NCBI RefSeq assembly: GCF_036320965.1
Contig: NC_092281.1
Coordinates: forward strand, 6,629,892 to 6,693,891
Length of the DNA: 64,000 nt
From: Panulirus ornatus
Lineage: Eukaryota; Arthropoda; Malacostraca; Decapoda; Palinuridae
Direction of reading: 5' to 3'
Shown here in pieces: positions 51,800 to 61,855 of this stretch. The position numbers and the translations under genes are program-made. The notes below the pieces were generated by a model. That model was not told the origin of the DNA. It worked only from the letters and a program-made list of their open reading frames with translations, and did not search any database. Positions within the stretch are counted from its first letter, which is position 1; every line of letters begins with the position of its first letter.

Positions 51800-51801
<2 letters not shown>
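50818..51801 (+). mobile_element. Tigger/pogo-type DNA transposon, deleted
   Basis: Starts TA|CAGATGCTAACCGACTTGCA and ends ...GTAAGTCAAGGAGCATCTG followed by CA/TA. The ends are inverted (CAGATGCT.. and ..AGCATCTG, with ..GACTTGCATTGG against TTGACTTACAATGG when reversed). A frame (50964-51389) with QIQDALACYREICNEKKKLY, followed in another frame by STLDIFLKKSKPS, resembles the C-terminal tail of Tigger transposases. Most of the transposase is missing. Confidence 0.7.

Positions 51802-51803
<2 letters not shown>

Positions 51804-51838
<35 letters not shown>
51804..51838. repeat. (AT)n tract
   Basis: AT repeat between the Tigger right end and a SIDE 5' end. Confidence 0.95.
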
Positions 51839-51842
<4 letters not shown>

Positions 51843-52060
51843 GGATAGGGGAGAAAGAATACTTCCCACGTATTCCCTGCGTGTCGTAGAAGGCGACTAA
51901 AAGGGGAGGGAGCGGGGGGCTGGAAATCCTCCCCTCTCAATTTTTTTTAATTTTCCAAAAGAAGGAACAGAGAAGGGGGCCAGGAGAGGATATTCCCTCA
52001 ATGGCCCAGTCCTCAGTTCTTAACGCTACCTCGCTAACGCGGGAAATGGCGAATAGTTTG

Positions 52061-52064
<4 letters not shown>
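51839..52064 (+). mobile_element. SIDE, complete, sense (best reference copy)
   Basis: GGGGGATAGGGGAGAAAGAA, hairpin arms GAATAC/GTATTC and AGGGGAGG/CCTCCCCT, then TTTTCCAAAAGAAGGAACAG, GGATATTCCCTCAATGGCCC, the core CTACCTCGCTAACGCGGGA and GGCGAATAGTTTG, then an A-run. Aligned to RTE-A 18937-19110 (5' UTR plus first codons) and 22195-22242 (3' end). Confidence 0.88.
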
Positions 52065-52078
<14 letters not shown>

Positions 52079-52132
<54 letters not shown>

Positions 52133-52167
52133 TTCTTTTTAAATTATTCCATTTCACATCGTGATAC

Positions 52168-52216
<49 letters not shown>
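52079..52216. repeat. Two (AT)n tracts with a T-rich spacer
   Basis: AT tracts at 52079-52122 and 52170-52216 around an AATTATTCCATTTCACATCG spacer that I do not recognise. Confidence 0.9.
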
Positions 52217-52219
<3 letters not shown>

Positions 52220-52222
52220 GAT

Positions 52223-55200
52223 GTGAAAAAAGGAGAGATAGGTAGTATGTTTGAGGAAAGGAACCTGGATGTTTTGGCTCTGAGTGAAACGAAGCTCAAG
52301 GGTAAAGGGGAAGAGTGGTTTGGGAATGTCTGGGGAGTGAAGTCAGGGGTTAGTGAGAGGACAAGAGCAAGGGAAGGAGTAGCAATACTCCTGAAACAGG
52401 AGTTGTGGGAGTATGTAATAGAATGTAAGAAAGTAAATTCTCGATTAATATGGGTAAAACTGAAAGTTGATGGAGAGAGGTGGGTGATTATTGGTGCATA
52501 TGCACCTGGGCATGAGAAGAAAGATCATGAGAGGCAAGTGTTTTGGGAGCAGCTGAATGAGTGTGTTAGTGGTTCTGATGCACAAGACCGGGTTATAGTG
52601 ATGGGTGATTTGAATGCAAAGGTGAGTAATGTGGCAGTTGAGGGAATGATTGGTATACATGGGGTGTTCAGTGTTGTAAATGGAAATGGTGAAGAGCTTG
52701 TAGATTTATGTGCTGAAAAAGGACTGATGATTGGGAATACCTGGTTTAAAAAGCGAGATATACATAAGTATACTTATGTAAGTAGGAGAGATGGCCAGAG
52801 AGCGTTATTGGATTACGTGTTAATTGACAGGCGTGCGAAAGAGAGACTTTTGGATGTTAATGTGCTGAGAGGTGCAACTGGAGGGATGTCTGATCATTAT
52901 CTTGTGGAGGCTAAGGTGAAGATTTGTATGGGTTTTCAGAAAAGAAGAGTGAATGTTGGGGTGAAGAGGGTGGTGAGAGTAAGTGAGCTTGGGAAGGAGA
53001 CCTGTGTGAGGAAGTACCAGGAGAGACTGTGTACTGAATGGAAAAAGGTGAGAACAATGGAAGTAAGGGGAGTGGGGGAGGAATGGGATGTATTTAGGGA
53101 ATCAGTGATGGATTGTGCAAAAGATGCTTGTGGCATGAGAAGAGTGGGAGGTGGGTTGATTAGAAAGGGTAGTGAGTGGTGGGATGAAGAAGTAAGAGTA
53201 TTAGTGAAAGAGAAGAGAGAGGCATTTGGACGATTTTTGCAGGGAAAAAATGCAATTCAGTGGGAGATGTATAAAAGAAAGAGACAGGAGGTCAAGAGAA
53301 AGGTGCAAGAGGTGAAAAAAAAGGGCAAATGAGAGTTGGGGTGAGAGAGTATCATTAAATTTTAGGGAGAATAAAAAGATGTTCTGGAAGGAGGTAAATA
53401 AAGTGCGTAAGACAAGGGAGCAAATGGGAACTTCCGTGAAGGGCGCAAATGGGGAGGTGATAACAAGTAGTGGTGATGTGAGAAGGAGATGGAGTGAGTA
53501 TTTTGAAGGTTTGTTGAATGTGTTTGATGTTAGAGTGGCAGATATAGGGTGTTTTGGTCGATGTGGTGTGCAAAGTGAGAGGGTTAGGGAAAATGATTTG
53601 GTAAACAGAGAAGAGGTAGTAAAAGCTTTGCGGAAGATGAAAGCCGGCAAGGCAGCAGGTTTGGATGGTATTGCAGTGGAATTTATTAAAAAAGGGGGTG
53701 ACTGTATTGTTGACTGGTTGGTAAGGTTATTTAATGTATGTATGACTCACGGTGAGGTGCCTGAGGATTGGCGGAATGCGTGCATAGTGCCATTGTACAA
53801 AGGCAAAGGGGATAAGAGTGAGTGCTCAAATTACAGAAGTATAAGTTTGTTGAGTATTCCTGGTAAATTATATAGGAGGGTATTGATTGAGAGGGTGAAA
53901 GCATGTACAGAGCATCAGATTGGGGAAGAGCAGTGTGGTTTCAGAAGTGGTAGAGGATGTGTGGATCAGGTGTTTGCTTTGAAGAATGTATGTGAGAAAT
54001 ACTTAGAAAAGCAAATGGATTTGTATGTGGCATTTATGGATCTGGAGAAGGCATATGATAGAGTTGATAGAGATGCTCTGTGGAAGGTATTAAGAATATA
54101 TGGTGTGAGAGGCAAGTTGTTAGAAGCAGTGAAAAGTTTTTATCGAGGATGTAAGGCATGTGTACGTGTAGGAAGAGAGGAAAGTGATTGGTTCTCAGTG
54201 AATGTAGGTTTGCGGCAGGGGTGTGTGATGTCTCCATGGTTGTTTAATTTGTTTATGGATGGGGTTGTTAGGGAGGTGAATGCAAGAGTTTTGGAAAGAG
54301 GGGCAAGTATGAAGTCTGTTGGGGATGAGAGAGCTTGGGAAGTGAGTCAGTTGTTGTTCGCTGATGATACAGCGCTGGTGGCTGATTCATGTGAGAAACT
54401 GCAGAAGCTGGTGACTGAGTTTGGTAAAGTGTGTGAAAGAAGAAAGTTAAGAGAGGAAAGTGATTGGTTCTCAGTGAATGTAGGTTTGCGGCAGGGGTGT
54501 GTGATGTCTCCATGGTTGTTTAATTTGTTTATGGATGGGGTTGTTAGGGAGGTGAATGCAAGAGTTTTGGAAAGAGGGGCAAGTATGAAGTCTGTTGGGG
54601 ATGAGAGAGCTTGGGAAGTGAGTCAGTTGTTGTTCGCTGATGATACAGCGCTGGTGGCTGATTCATGTGAGAAACTGCAGAAGCTGGTGACTGAGTTTGG
54701 TAAAGTGTGTGAAAGAAGAAAGTTAAGAGTAAATGTGAATAAGAGCAAGGTTATTAGGTACAGTAGGGTTGAGGGTCAAGTCAATTGGGAGGTGAGTTTG
54801 AATGGAGAAAAACTGGAGGAAGTGAAGTGTTTTTAGATATCTGGAGTGGATCTGGCAGCGGATGGAACCATGGAAGCAGAAGTGGATCATAGGGTGGGGG
54901 AGGGGGCGAAAATTCTGGAAGCCTTGAAGAATGTGTGGAAGTCGAGAACATTATCTCGGAAAGCAAAAATGAGTATGTTTGAAGGAATAGTGGTTCCAAC
55001 AATGTTGTATGGTTGCGAGGCGTGGGCTATGGATAGAGTTGTGCGCAGGAGGATGGATGTGCTGGAAATGAGATGTTTGAGGACAATGTGTGGTGTGAGG
55101 TGGTTTGATCGAGTAAGTAACGTAAGGGTAAGAGAGATGTGTGGAAATAAAAAGAGCGTGGTTGAGAGAGCAGAAGAGGGTGTTTTGAAATGGTTTGGGC

Positions 55201-55421
55201 ACATGGAGAGAATGAGTGAGGAAAGATTGACCAAGAGGATATATGTGTCGGAGGTGGAGGGAACGAGGAGAAGAGGGAGACCAAATTGGAGGTGGAAAGA
55301 TGGAGTGAAAAAGATTTTGTGTGATCGGGGCCTGAACATGCAGGAGGGTGAAAGGAGGGCAAGGAATAGAGTGAATTGGAGCGATGTGGTATACCGGGGT
55401 GACGTGCTGTCAGTGGATTGA
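52223..55421 (+). pseudogene. RTE-A endonuclease/RT with frameshifts and a duplicated motif C
   Basis: 52223-53332: endonuclease and linker with all catalytic residues (LSETKL, GAYAPG, GDLNAKV, SDH), ended by one extra A in an A-run at about 53321-53328. 53379-54836: linker and RT, containing an in-frame 276-bp tandem duplication (54173-54448 and 54449-54724) that repeats motifs B and C (two LLFADDTALVAD). An extra T and a lost G at about 54832-54845 shift to 54846-55421. A lost T then removes the normal TGA, extending the C terminus to DVLSVD. Confidence 0.9.
54173..54724 (+). repeat. 276-bp in-frame tandem duplication inside RTE-A
   Basis: AAGAGAGGAAAGTGATTGG occurs at 54173 and again at 54449, and the two 276-bp units look identical by eye. 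The junction AAGTTAAGAG|GAAAG shows about 5-6 nt of shared sequence (TAAGAG / AAGAG). Confidence 0.92.
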
Positions 55422-55583
55422 ATCGGGGCATGTGAAGCGTCTGGGGTAAACCATGGAAAGCTGTGTAGGTATGTGTATTTTGCGTGTGTGGACATATGTA
55501 TATACATGTGTATGGGGGTGGGTTGGGCCATTTCTTTCGTCTGTTTCCTTGCGCTACCTCACAAACGCGGGAGACAGCGACAA

Positions 55584-55808
<225 letters not shown>

Positions 55809-55853
<45 letters not shown>

Positions 55854-55862
55854 TATATATAT
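55809..55862. repeat. (AT)n tract
   Basis: AT repeat with one AG interruption between a SIDE tail and an antisense RTE-A tail. Confidence 0.93.
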
Positions 55863-55874
55863 TTATTTATTTAT

Positions 55875-56728
55875 TTTTTTTTTGCTTTGTCGCTGTCTTC
55901 CGCATTTGTGAGGTAGCGCAAGGAAACAGACGAAAGAAATGGCCCAACCCACCCCCATACACATGTATATACATACGTCCACACACGCAAATATACATAC
56001 CTACACAGCTTTCCATGGTTACCCCAGACGCTTCACATGCCCTGATTCAATCCACTGACAGCACGTCAACCCCGGTATACCACATCGATCCAATTCACTC
56101 TATTCCTTGCCCTCCTTTCACCCTCCTGCATGTTCAGGCCCCGATCACACAAAATCTTTTTCACTTCATCTTTCCACCTCCAATTTAGTCTCCCACTTCT
56201 CGTTCCCTCCACCTCCAACACATATATCCTCTTGGTCAATCTTTCCTCACTCATTCTCTCCATGTGCCCAAACCATTTCAAAACACCCTCTTCTGCTCTC
56301 TCAACCACGCTCTTTTTATTTCCACACATCTCTCTTACCCTTACGTTACTAACTCGATCAAACCACCTCACACCACACATTGTCCTCAAACATCTCATTT
56401 CCAGCACATCCATTCTCCTGCGCACAACTCTATCCATAGCCCACGCCTCGCAACCATACAACATTGTTGGAACCACTATTCCTTCAAACATACCCATTTT
56501 TGCTTTCTGAGATAATGTTCTCGACTTCCACACATTCTGCAAGGCCCCCAGAATTTTCGCCCCCTCCCCCACCCTATGATCCACTTCCGCTTCCATGGTT
56601 CCATCCGCTGCCAGATCCACTCCCAGATATCTAAAACACTTCACTTCCTCCAGTTTTTCTCCATTCAAACTCACCTCCCAATTGACTTGACCCTCAACCC
56701 TACTGTACCTAATAACCTTGCTGTTATT

Positions 56729-56733
<5 letters not shown>
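55875..56733 (-). mobile_element. RTE-A copy, 5'-truncated, short UTR
   Basis: On the - strand it starts NNSKVIRYSRVEGQVNW (56731), with an open 221-codon frame (56066-56731) to VVYRG, then the short UTR and tail. The GTRSGRLNWRWKDE markers are S-like with private changes. Confidence 0.9.
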
Positions 56734-56778
<45 letters not shown>

Positions 56779-56784
56779 TTTTTT
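56734..56784. repeat. (AT)n followed by T-run
   Basis: About 13 AT units, then about 24 T; the T-run is the A-tail of the antisense copy on its right. Confidence 0.93.
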
Positions 56785-57569
56785 ATACTTTGTCGCTGTC
56801 TCCCGCGTTTGCGAGGTAGCGCAAGGGAACAGACGAAAGAAATGGCCCAACCCCCCCCATACACATGTACATACACACGTCCACACACGCAAATATACAT
56901 ACCTACACAGCTTTCCTTGGTTTACCCCGGACGCTTCACATGCCTTGATTCAATCCACTGACAGCACGTCAACCCCTGTATACCACATCGCTCCAATTCC
57001 CTCTATTCCTTGCCCTCCTTTCACCCTCCTGCATGTTCAGGCCCCGATCACACAAAATCCTTTTCACTCCATCTTTCCACCTCCAATTTGGTCTCCCTCT
57101 TCTCCTCGTTCCCTCCACCTCCGACACATATATCCTCTTGGTCAATCTTTCCTCACTCATTCTCTCCATGTGCCCAAACCATTTCAAAACACCCTCTTCT
57201 GCTCTCTCAACCACGCTCTTTTTATTTCCACACATCTCTCTTACCCTTACGTTACTTACTCGATCAAACCACCTCACACCACACATTGTCCTCAAACATC
57301 TCATTTCCAGCACATCCATCCTCCTGCGCACAACTCTATCCATAGCCCACGCCTCGCAACCATACAACATTGTTGGAACTACTATTCCTTCAAACATACC
57401 CATTTTTGCTTTCCGGGATAATGTTCTCGACTTCCACACATTTTTCAAGGCTCCCAAAATTTTCGCCCCCTCCCCCACCCTATGATCCACTTCCGCTTCC
57501 ATGGTTCCATCCGCTGACAGATCCACTCCCAGATATCTAAAACACTTCACTTCCTCCAGTTTTTCTCCA
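56785..57569 (-). mobile_element. RTE-A 3' part, R-type, antisense
   Basis: Open from VKCFRYLGVDLSADG (57550) to VVYRG (56969), then the short UTR and A-tail. It has RRRGRP and NWSD markers. At 57569/57570 it joins head-to-head to a sense copy. Confidence 0.9.
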
Positions 57570-59945
57570 GTAGGAGAGATGGCCAGAGAGCGTTATTGGA
57601 TTACGTGTTAATTGACAGGCGTGCGAAAGAGAGACTTTTGGATGTCAATGTGCTGAGAGGTGCAACTGGAGGGATGTCTGATCATTATCTTGTGGAGGCT
57701 AAGGTGAAGATTAGTATGGGTTTTCAGAAAAGAAGAGTGAATGTTGGGGTGAAGAAGGTGGTGAGAGTAAGTGAGCTTGGGAAGGAGACCTGTGTGAAGA
57801 AGTATCAGGAGAGACTGTGTACAGAATGGAAAAAGGTGAGAACAATGGAAGTAAGGGGAGTGGGGGAGGAATGGGATGTATTTAGGGAATCAGTGATGGA
57901 TTGCGCAAAAGATGCTTGTGGCATGAGAAGAGTGGGAGGTGGGCTGTTTAGAAAGGGTAGTGAGTGGTGGGATGAAGAAGTAAGAGTATTAGTGAAAGAG
58001 AAGAGAGAGGCATTTGGACGATTTTTGCAGGGAAAAAATGCAATTGAGTGGGAGAAGTATAAAAGAAAGAGACAGGAGGTCAAGAGAAAGGTGCAAGAGG
58101 TGAAAAAAAGGGCAAATGAGAGTTGGGGTGAGAGACTATCAGTAAATTTTAGGGAGAATAAAAAGATGTTCTGGAAGGAGGTAAATAGGGTGCGTAAGAC
58201 AAGGGAGCAAATGGGAACTTCAGTGAAGGGCGTAAATGGGGAGGTGATAACAAGTAGTGGTGATGTGAGAAGGAGATGGAGTGAGTATTTTGAAGGTTTG
58301 TTGAATGTGTCTGATGACAGAGTGGCAGATATAGGGTGTTTGGGTCGAGGTGGTGTGCAAAGTGAGAGGGTTAGGGAAAATGATTTGGTAAACAGAGAAG
58401 AGGTAGTAAAAGCTTTGCAGAAGATGAAAGCCGGCAAGGCAGCAGGTTTGGATGGTATTGCAGTGGAATTTATTAAAAAAGGGGGGTGACTGTATTGTTG
58501 ACTGGTTGGTAAGGTTATTTAATGTATGTATGACTCATGGTGAGGTGCCTGAGGATTGGCGGAATGCGTGCATAGTGCCATTGTACAAAGGCAAAGGGGA
58601 TAAGAGTGAGTGCTCAAATTACAGAGGTATAAGTTTGTTGAGTATTCCTGGTAAATTATATGGGAGGGTATTGATTGAGAGGGTGAAGGCATGTACAGAG
58701 CATCAGATTGGGGAAGAGCAGTGTGGTTTCAGAAGTGGTAGAGGATGTGTGGATCAGGTGTTTGCTTTGAAGAATGTATGTGAGAAATACTTAGAAAAGC
58801 AAATGGATTTGTATGTAGCATTTATGGATCTGGAGAAGGCATATGATAGAGTTGATAGAGATGCTCTGTGGAAGGTATTAAGAATATATGGTGTGGGAGG
58901 CAAGTTGTTAGAAGCAGTGAAAAGTTTTTATCGAGGATGTAAGGCATGTGTACGTGTAGGAAGAGAGGAAAGTGATTGGTTCTCAGTGAATGTAGGTTTG
59001 CGGCAGGGGTGTGTGATGTCTCCATGGTTGTTTAATTTGTTTATGGATGGGGTTGTTAGGGAGGTAAATGCAAGAGTCTTGGAAAGAGGGGCAAGTATGA
59101 AGTCTGTTGGGGATGAGAGAGCTTGGGAAGTGAGTCAGTTGTTGTTCGCTGATGATACAGCGCTGGTGGCGGATTCATGTGAGAAACTGCAGAAGCTGGT
59201 GACGGAGTTTGGTAAAGTGTGTGGAAGAAGAAAGTTAAGAGTAAATGTGAATAAGAGCAAGGTTATTAGGTACAGTAGGGTGGAGGGTCAAGTCAATTGG
59301 GAGGTAAGTTTGAATGGAGAAAAACCGGAGAAAGTAAAGTGTTTTAGATATCTGGGAGTGGATCTGGCAGCGGATGTAACCATGGAAGCGGAAGTGAATC
59401 ATAGGGTGGGGGAGGGGGCGAAAATCCTAGGAGCCTTGAAAAATGTGTGGAAGTCGAGACCATTATCTCGGAAAGCAAAAATGGGTATGTTTGAAGGAAT
59501 AGTGGCTCCAAAGATGTTGTATGGTTGCGAGGCATGGGCTATGGATAGAGTTGTGCGCAGGAGGGTGGATGTGCTGGAAATGAGATGTTTGAGGACAATG
59601 TGTGGTGTGAGGTGGTTTGATCGAGTAAGTAATGTAAGGGTAAGAGAGATGTGTGGAAATAAAAAGAGCATGGTTGAGAGAGCAGAAAAGGGTGTTTTGA
59701 AATGGTTTGGGCACATGGAGAGAATGAGTGAGGAAAGATTGACCAAGAGGATGTATGTGTCGGAGGTGGAGGGAACGAGGAGAAGTGGGAGACCAAATTG
59801 GAGGTGGAAAGATGGAGTGAAAAAGATTTTGAGTGATCGGGGCCTGAATATGCAGGGGGGTGAAAGGCGGGCAAGGAATAGAGTGAATTGGATCGATGTG
59901 GTATACCGGGGTTGACGTGCTGTCAGTGGATTGAATCAGGGCATG
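57570..59945 (+). mobile_element. RTE-A mosaic: R-type 5' part joined to S-type 3' part
   Basis: Begins SRRDGQRALLDYVLIDRRAK at the inversion junction. Up to about 59240 it is nearly identical to the intact copy (LFRKGSEWW, VSDDR, CGRRK); beyond about 59340 it has S-type markers (LAADV, RRSGRP, KILSD, NWID). It ends 37 bp after the stop codon at GGGCATG, without 3' UTR or tail. Confidence 0.88.
57596..59915 (+). pseudogene. RTE-A endonuclease end / RT frame, one frameshift
   Basis: 57596-58489 (end of endonuclease, linker, start of RT) is broken by one extra G in the G-run at 58483-58488. The frame 58452-59915 then continues through all RT motifs to the normal TGA. Motif C FADD and the C-terminal WFGHMERM are intact. 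Confidence 0.87.
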
Positions 59946-61803
59946 AAGCATGTTTCATCAGAAGCATAACTTTTTCCTTTACAAATTCAGTTCAACAGTA
60001 TATACCAGTGTCTAAAAATCACATGCATGAAAATAAATATTTCAATAATCTCATGAGGACCATTTGTTTTTAAATTCAAATATTGTGTCTCAAGTAATCT
60101 CACTAAAACTTATAATTATTTATGGTGCTTCAAGAGAAGAAGCAATCTAGGCCAGGATACAGCCAACTAGTCTGTGGCAAGAGTTGGTCATCTACACATA
60201 CAGCTTATGCAAATCACAGCAGAAATTTGGCCAGACTTGGATACTACTCACTGTAATCAACCCTTTCACAGTGACTTTAAAATATATCCAAATAAAATAA
60301 TTTTCTTTAATTTGACATTTGGATTTAGCCCATGCTCTTCCCAATTCAAGAAAAGTTTTCCTTAAGATAATTTTTAAGGATATCTTTTCCCTTAGATTTT
60401 TGTCTTCATATGTTTGAACAATACCTAGGCTTGAACCAATCTTATCTAGTGCTACCGAATGTAATGGAAATAGATTTTTTTGGTAAATGAATAAAATTTT
60501 CTAAAAACTGCAATGTTCATGCTTTTATGCAGTACTGAAATGTTTCAAATGTCAAATTTGTTAAGTTTAAGGTAAAGTGGTTAGAAAAATATATGTAGTT
60601 TCCAAATAATACCACGAATTTTTTCAAAGAATAAGTGGTTATTTTGGGGCACTCCCTTGACATCTAATTAAGCAGCGAAAGGGTTAAGCTAACACAGCAG
60701 AGAGCAACCAATGGGGTTAGCCACCACCTTACTAGTAACAGCTTAAAAGAGAGAGGAATTCATGAACATGATGTAAAACTTCATAGTAAATGCCAAAAAA
60801 TTCTGAAGGCACATTATAAAAATGAGCAATTCTGAGAGGACTTAAAAACAAAAAGGTATTGTCGCAGTATATGGAGATTTTAATTCCATATGTGGCTGGC
60901 AGAGATTGCATCTCATTTGTTCAGTGCCATAGTAGAGACAGCCCAAACAATAAGCCATTTTCATTTTTTTTTTTATATATTTTTGTCTATGCTGTTACAT
61001 TCCAGCATATTTCACAAAAGAACCTTAACAATTCTAATTAGTGTTAACACCGCTTAATTTCCATCATAAATGTTACAAAAAAATATATATAGCCGCAAAA
61101 AGGTTTACATGAAAAAGGTTATTGGCAAAGCTGAATAACACATCCTGATAACATAAGGAAGTACTATTAACGCATTACATTTTATCCAAGCATTTAAAAA
61201 TTTTGCAAGTAATATTTCACAAATAAGAAAACATAATAGACCTTTCCATGTAACACAAAAGATCCTGTAAAGCTAAAAAGCATGCCATTAAGTTTGTATA
61301 TATGATTATATTTCCAACCAATAGGCCACAAAAATTAATATCATGCATTACTCAATACACTGGAAATGAATTTGTAAGTTCTCTATTCAATATATTAGAG
61401 ATAATGTTCAAACCTAAATATGGTGTAAAACTAAAGTTGTTGATACACAATTGAATTTCATACATTTAGTAATGGCTACCAGGCAACTACAAACAAATTT
61501 ACTATCCAAATCTTTTGAAGAAGTCATCTTAAACAGCCTCAGATGTTTTGATATTAATTTTTCAAGACATAAAAACTGCACATGACTCAAATGGAGCAAA
61601 AATCAGTTTCCTCTAGTACCATTACATGTGTACCTCTGTTTCTTTGTACAGGTGTCTTTACCTAGACATTTAGAATAACTAGTCCTCCATACACAAAAGA
61701 CTAATAATCTTTGCTTTATTCTACCTCTCAACTTAAGCATGCATACAGGTGTATCTACCAGAGAAATGTTCAAATAAGCATTCAAAACCACAAAACCCTT
61801 TCA

Positions 61804-61806
<3 letters not shown>
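59946..61806. other. Unique AT-rich sequence, no gene recognised
   Basis: Only short open frames (60-63 codons). Apart from the MITE candidate at 60261-60683 nothing is identified. Confidence 0.5.
60261..60683. mobile_element. Candidate piggyBac-type MITE
   Basis: Starts CCCTTTCACAGTGAC after TCAA (60257-60260) and ends GCAGCGAAAGGG before TTAA (60684-60687). CCCTTTC termini with TTAA target sites are typical of piggyBac-type elements; the left TTAA would have one change. The interior is AT-rich and non-coding. The inverted match is only about 7-9 bp, so this is tentative. Confidence 0.4.

Positions 61807-61850
<44 letters not shown>
61807..61850. repeat. (AT)n tract
   Basis: About 22 AT units at the 3' end of the next antisense copy. 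Confidence 0.95.
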
Positions 61851-61852
<2 letters not shown>

Positions 61853-61855
<3 letters not shown>

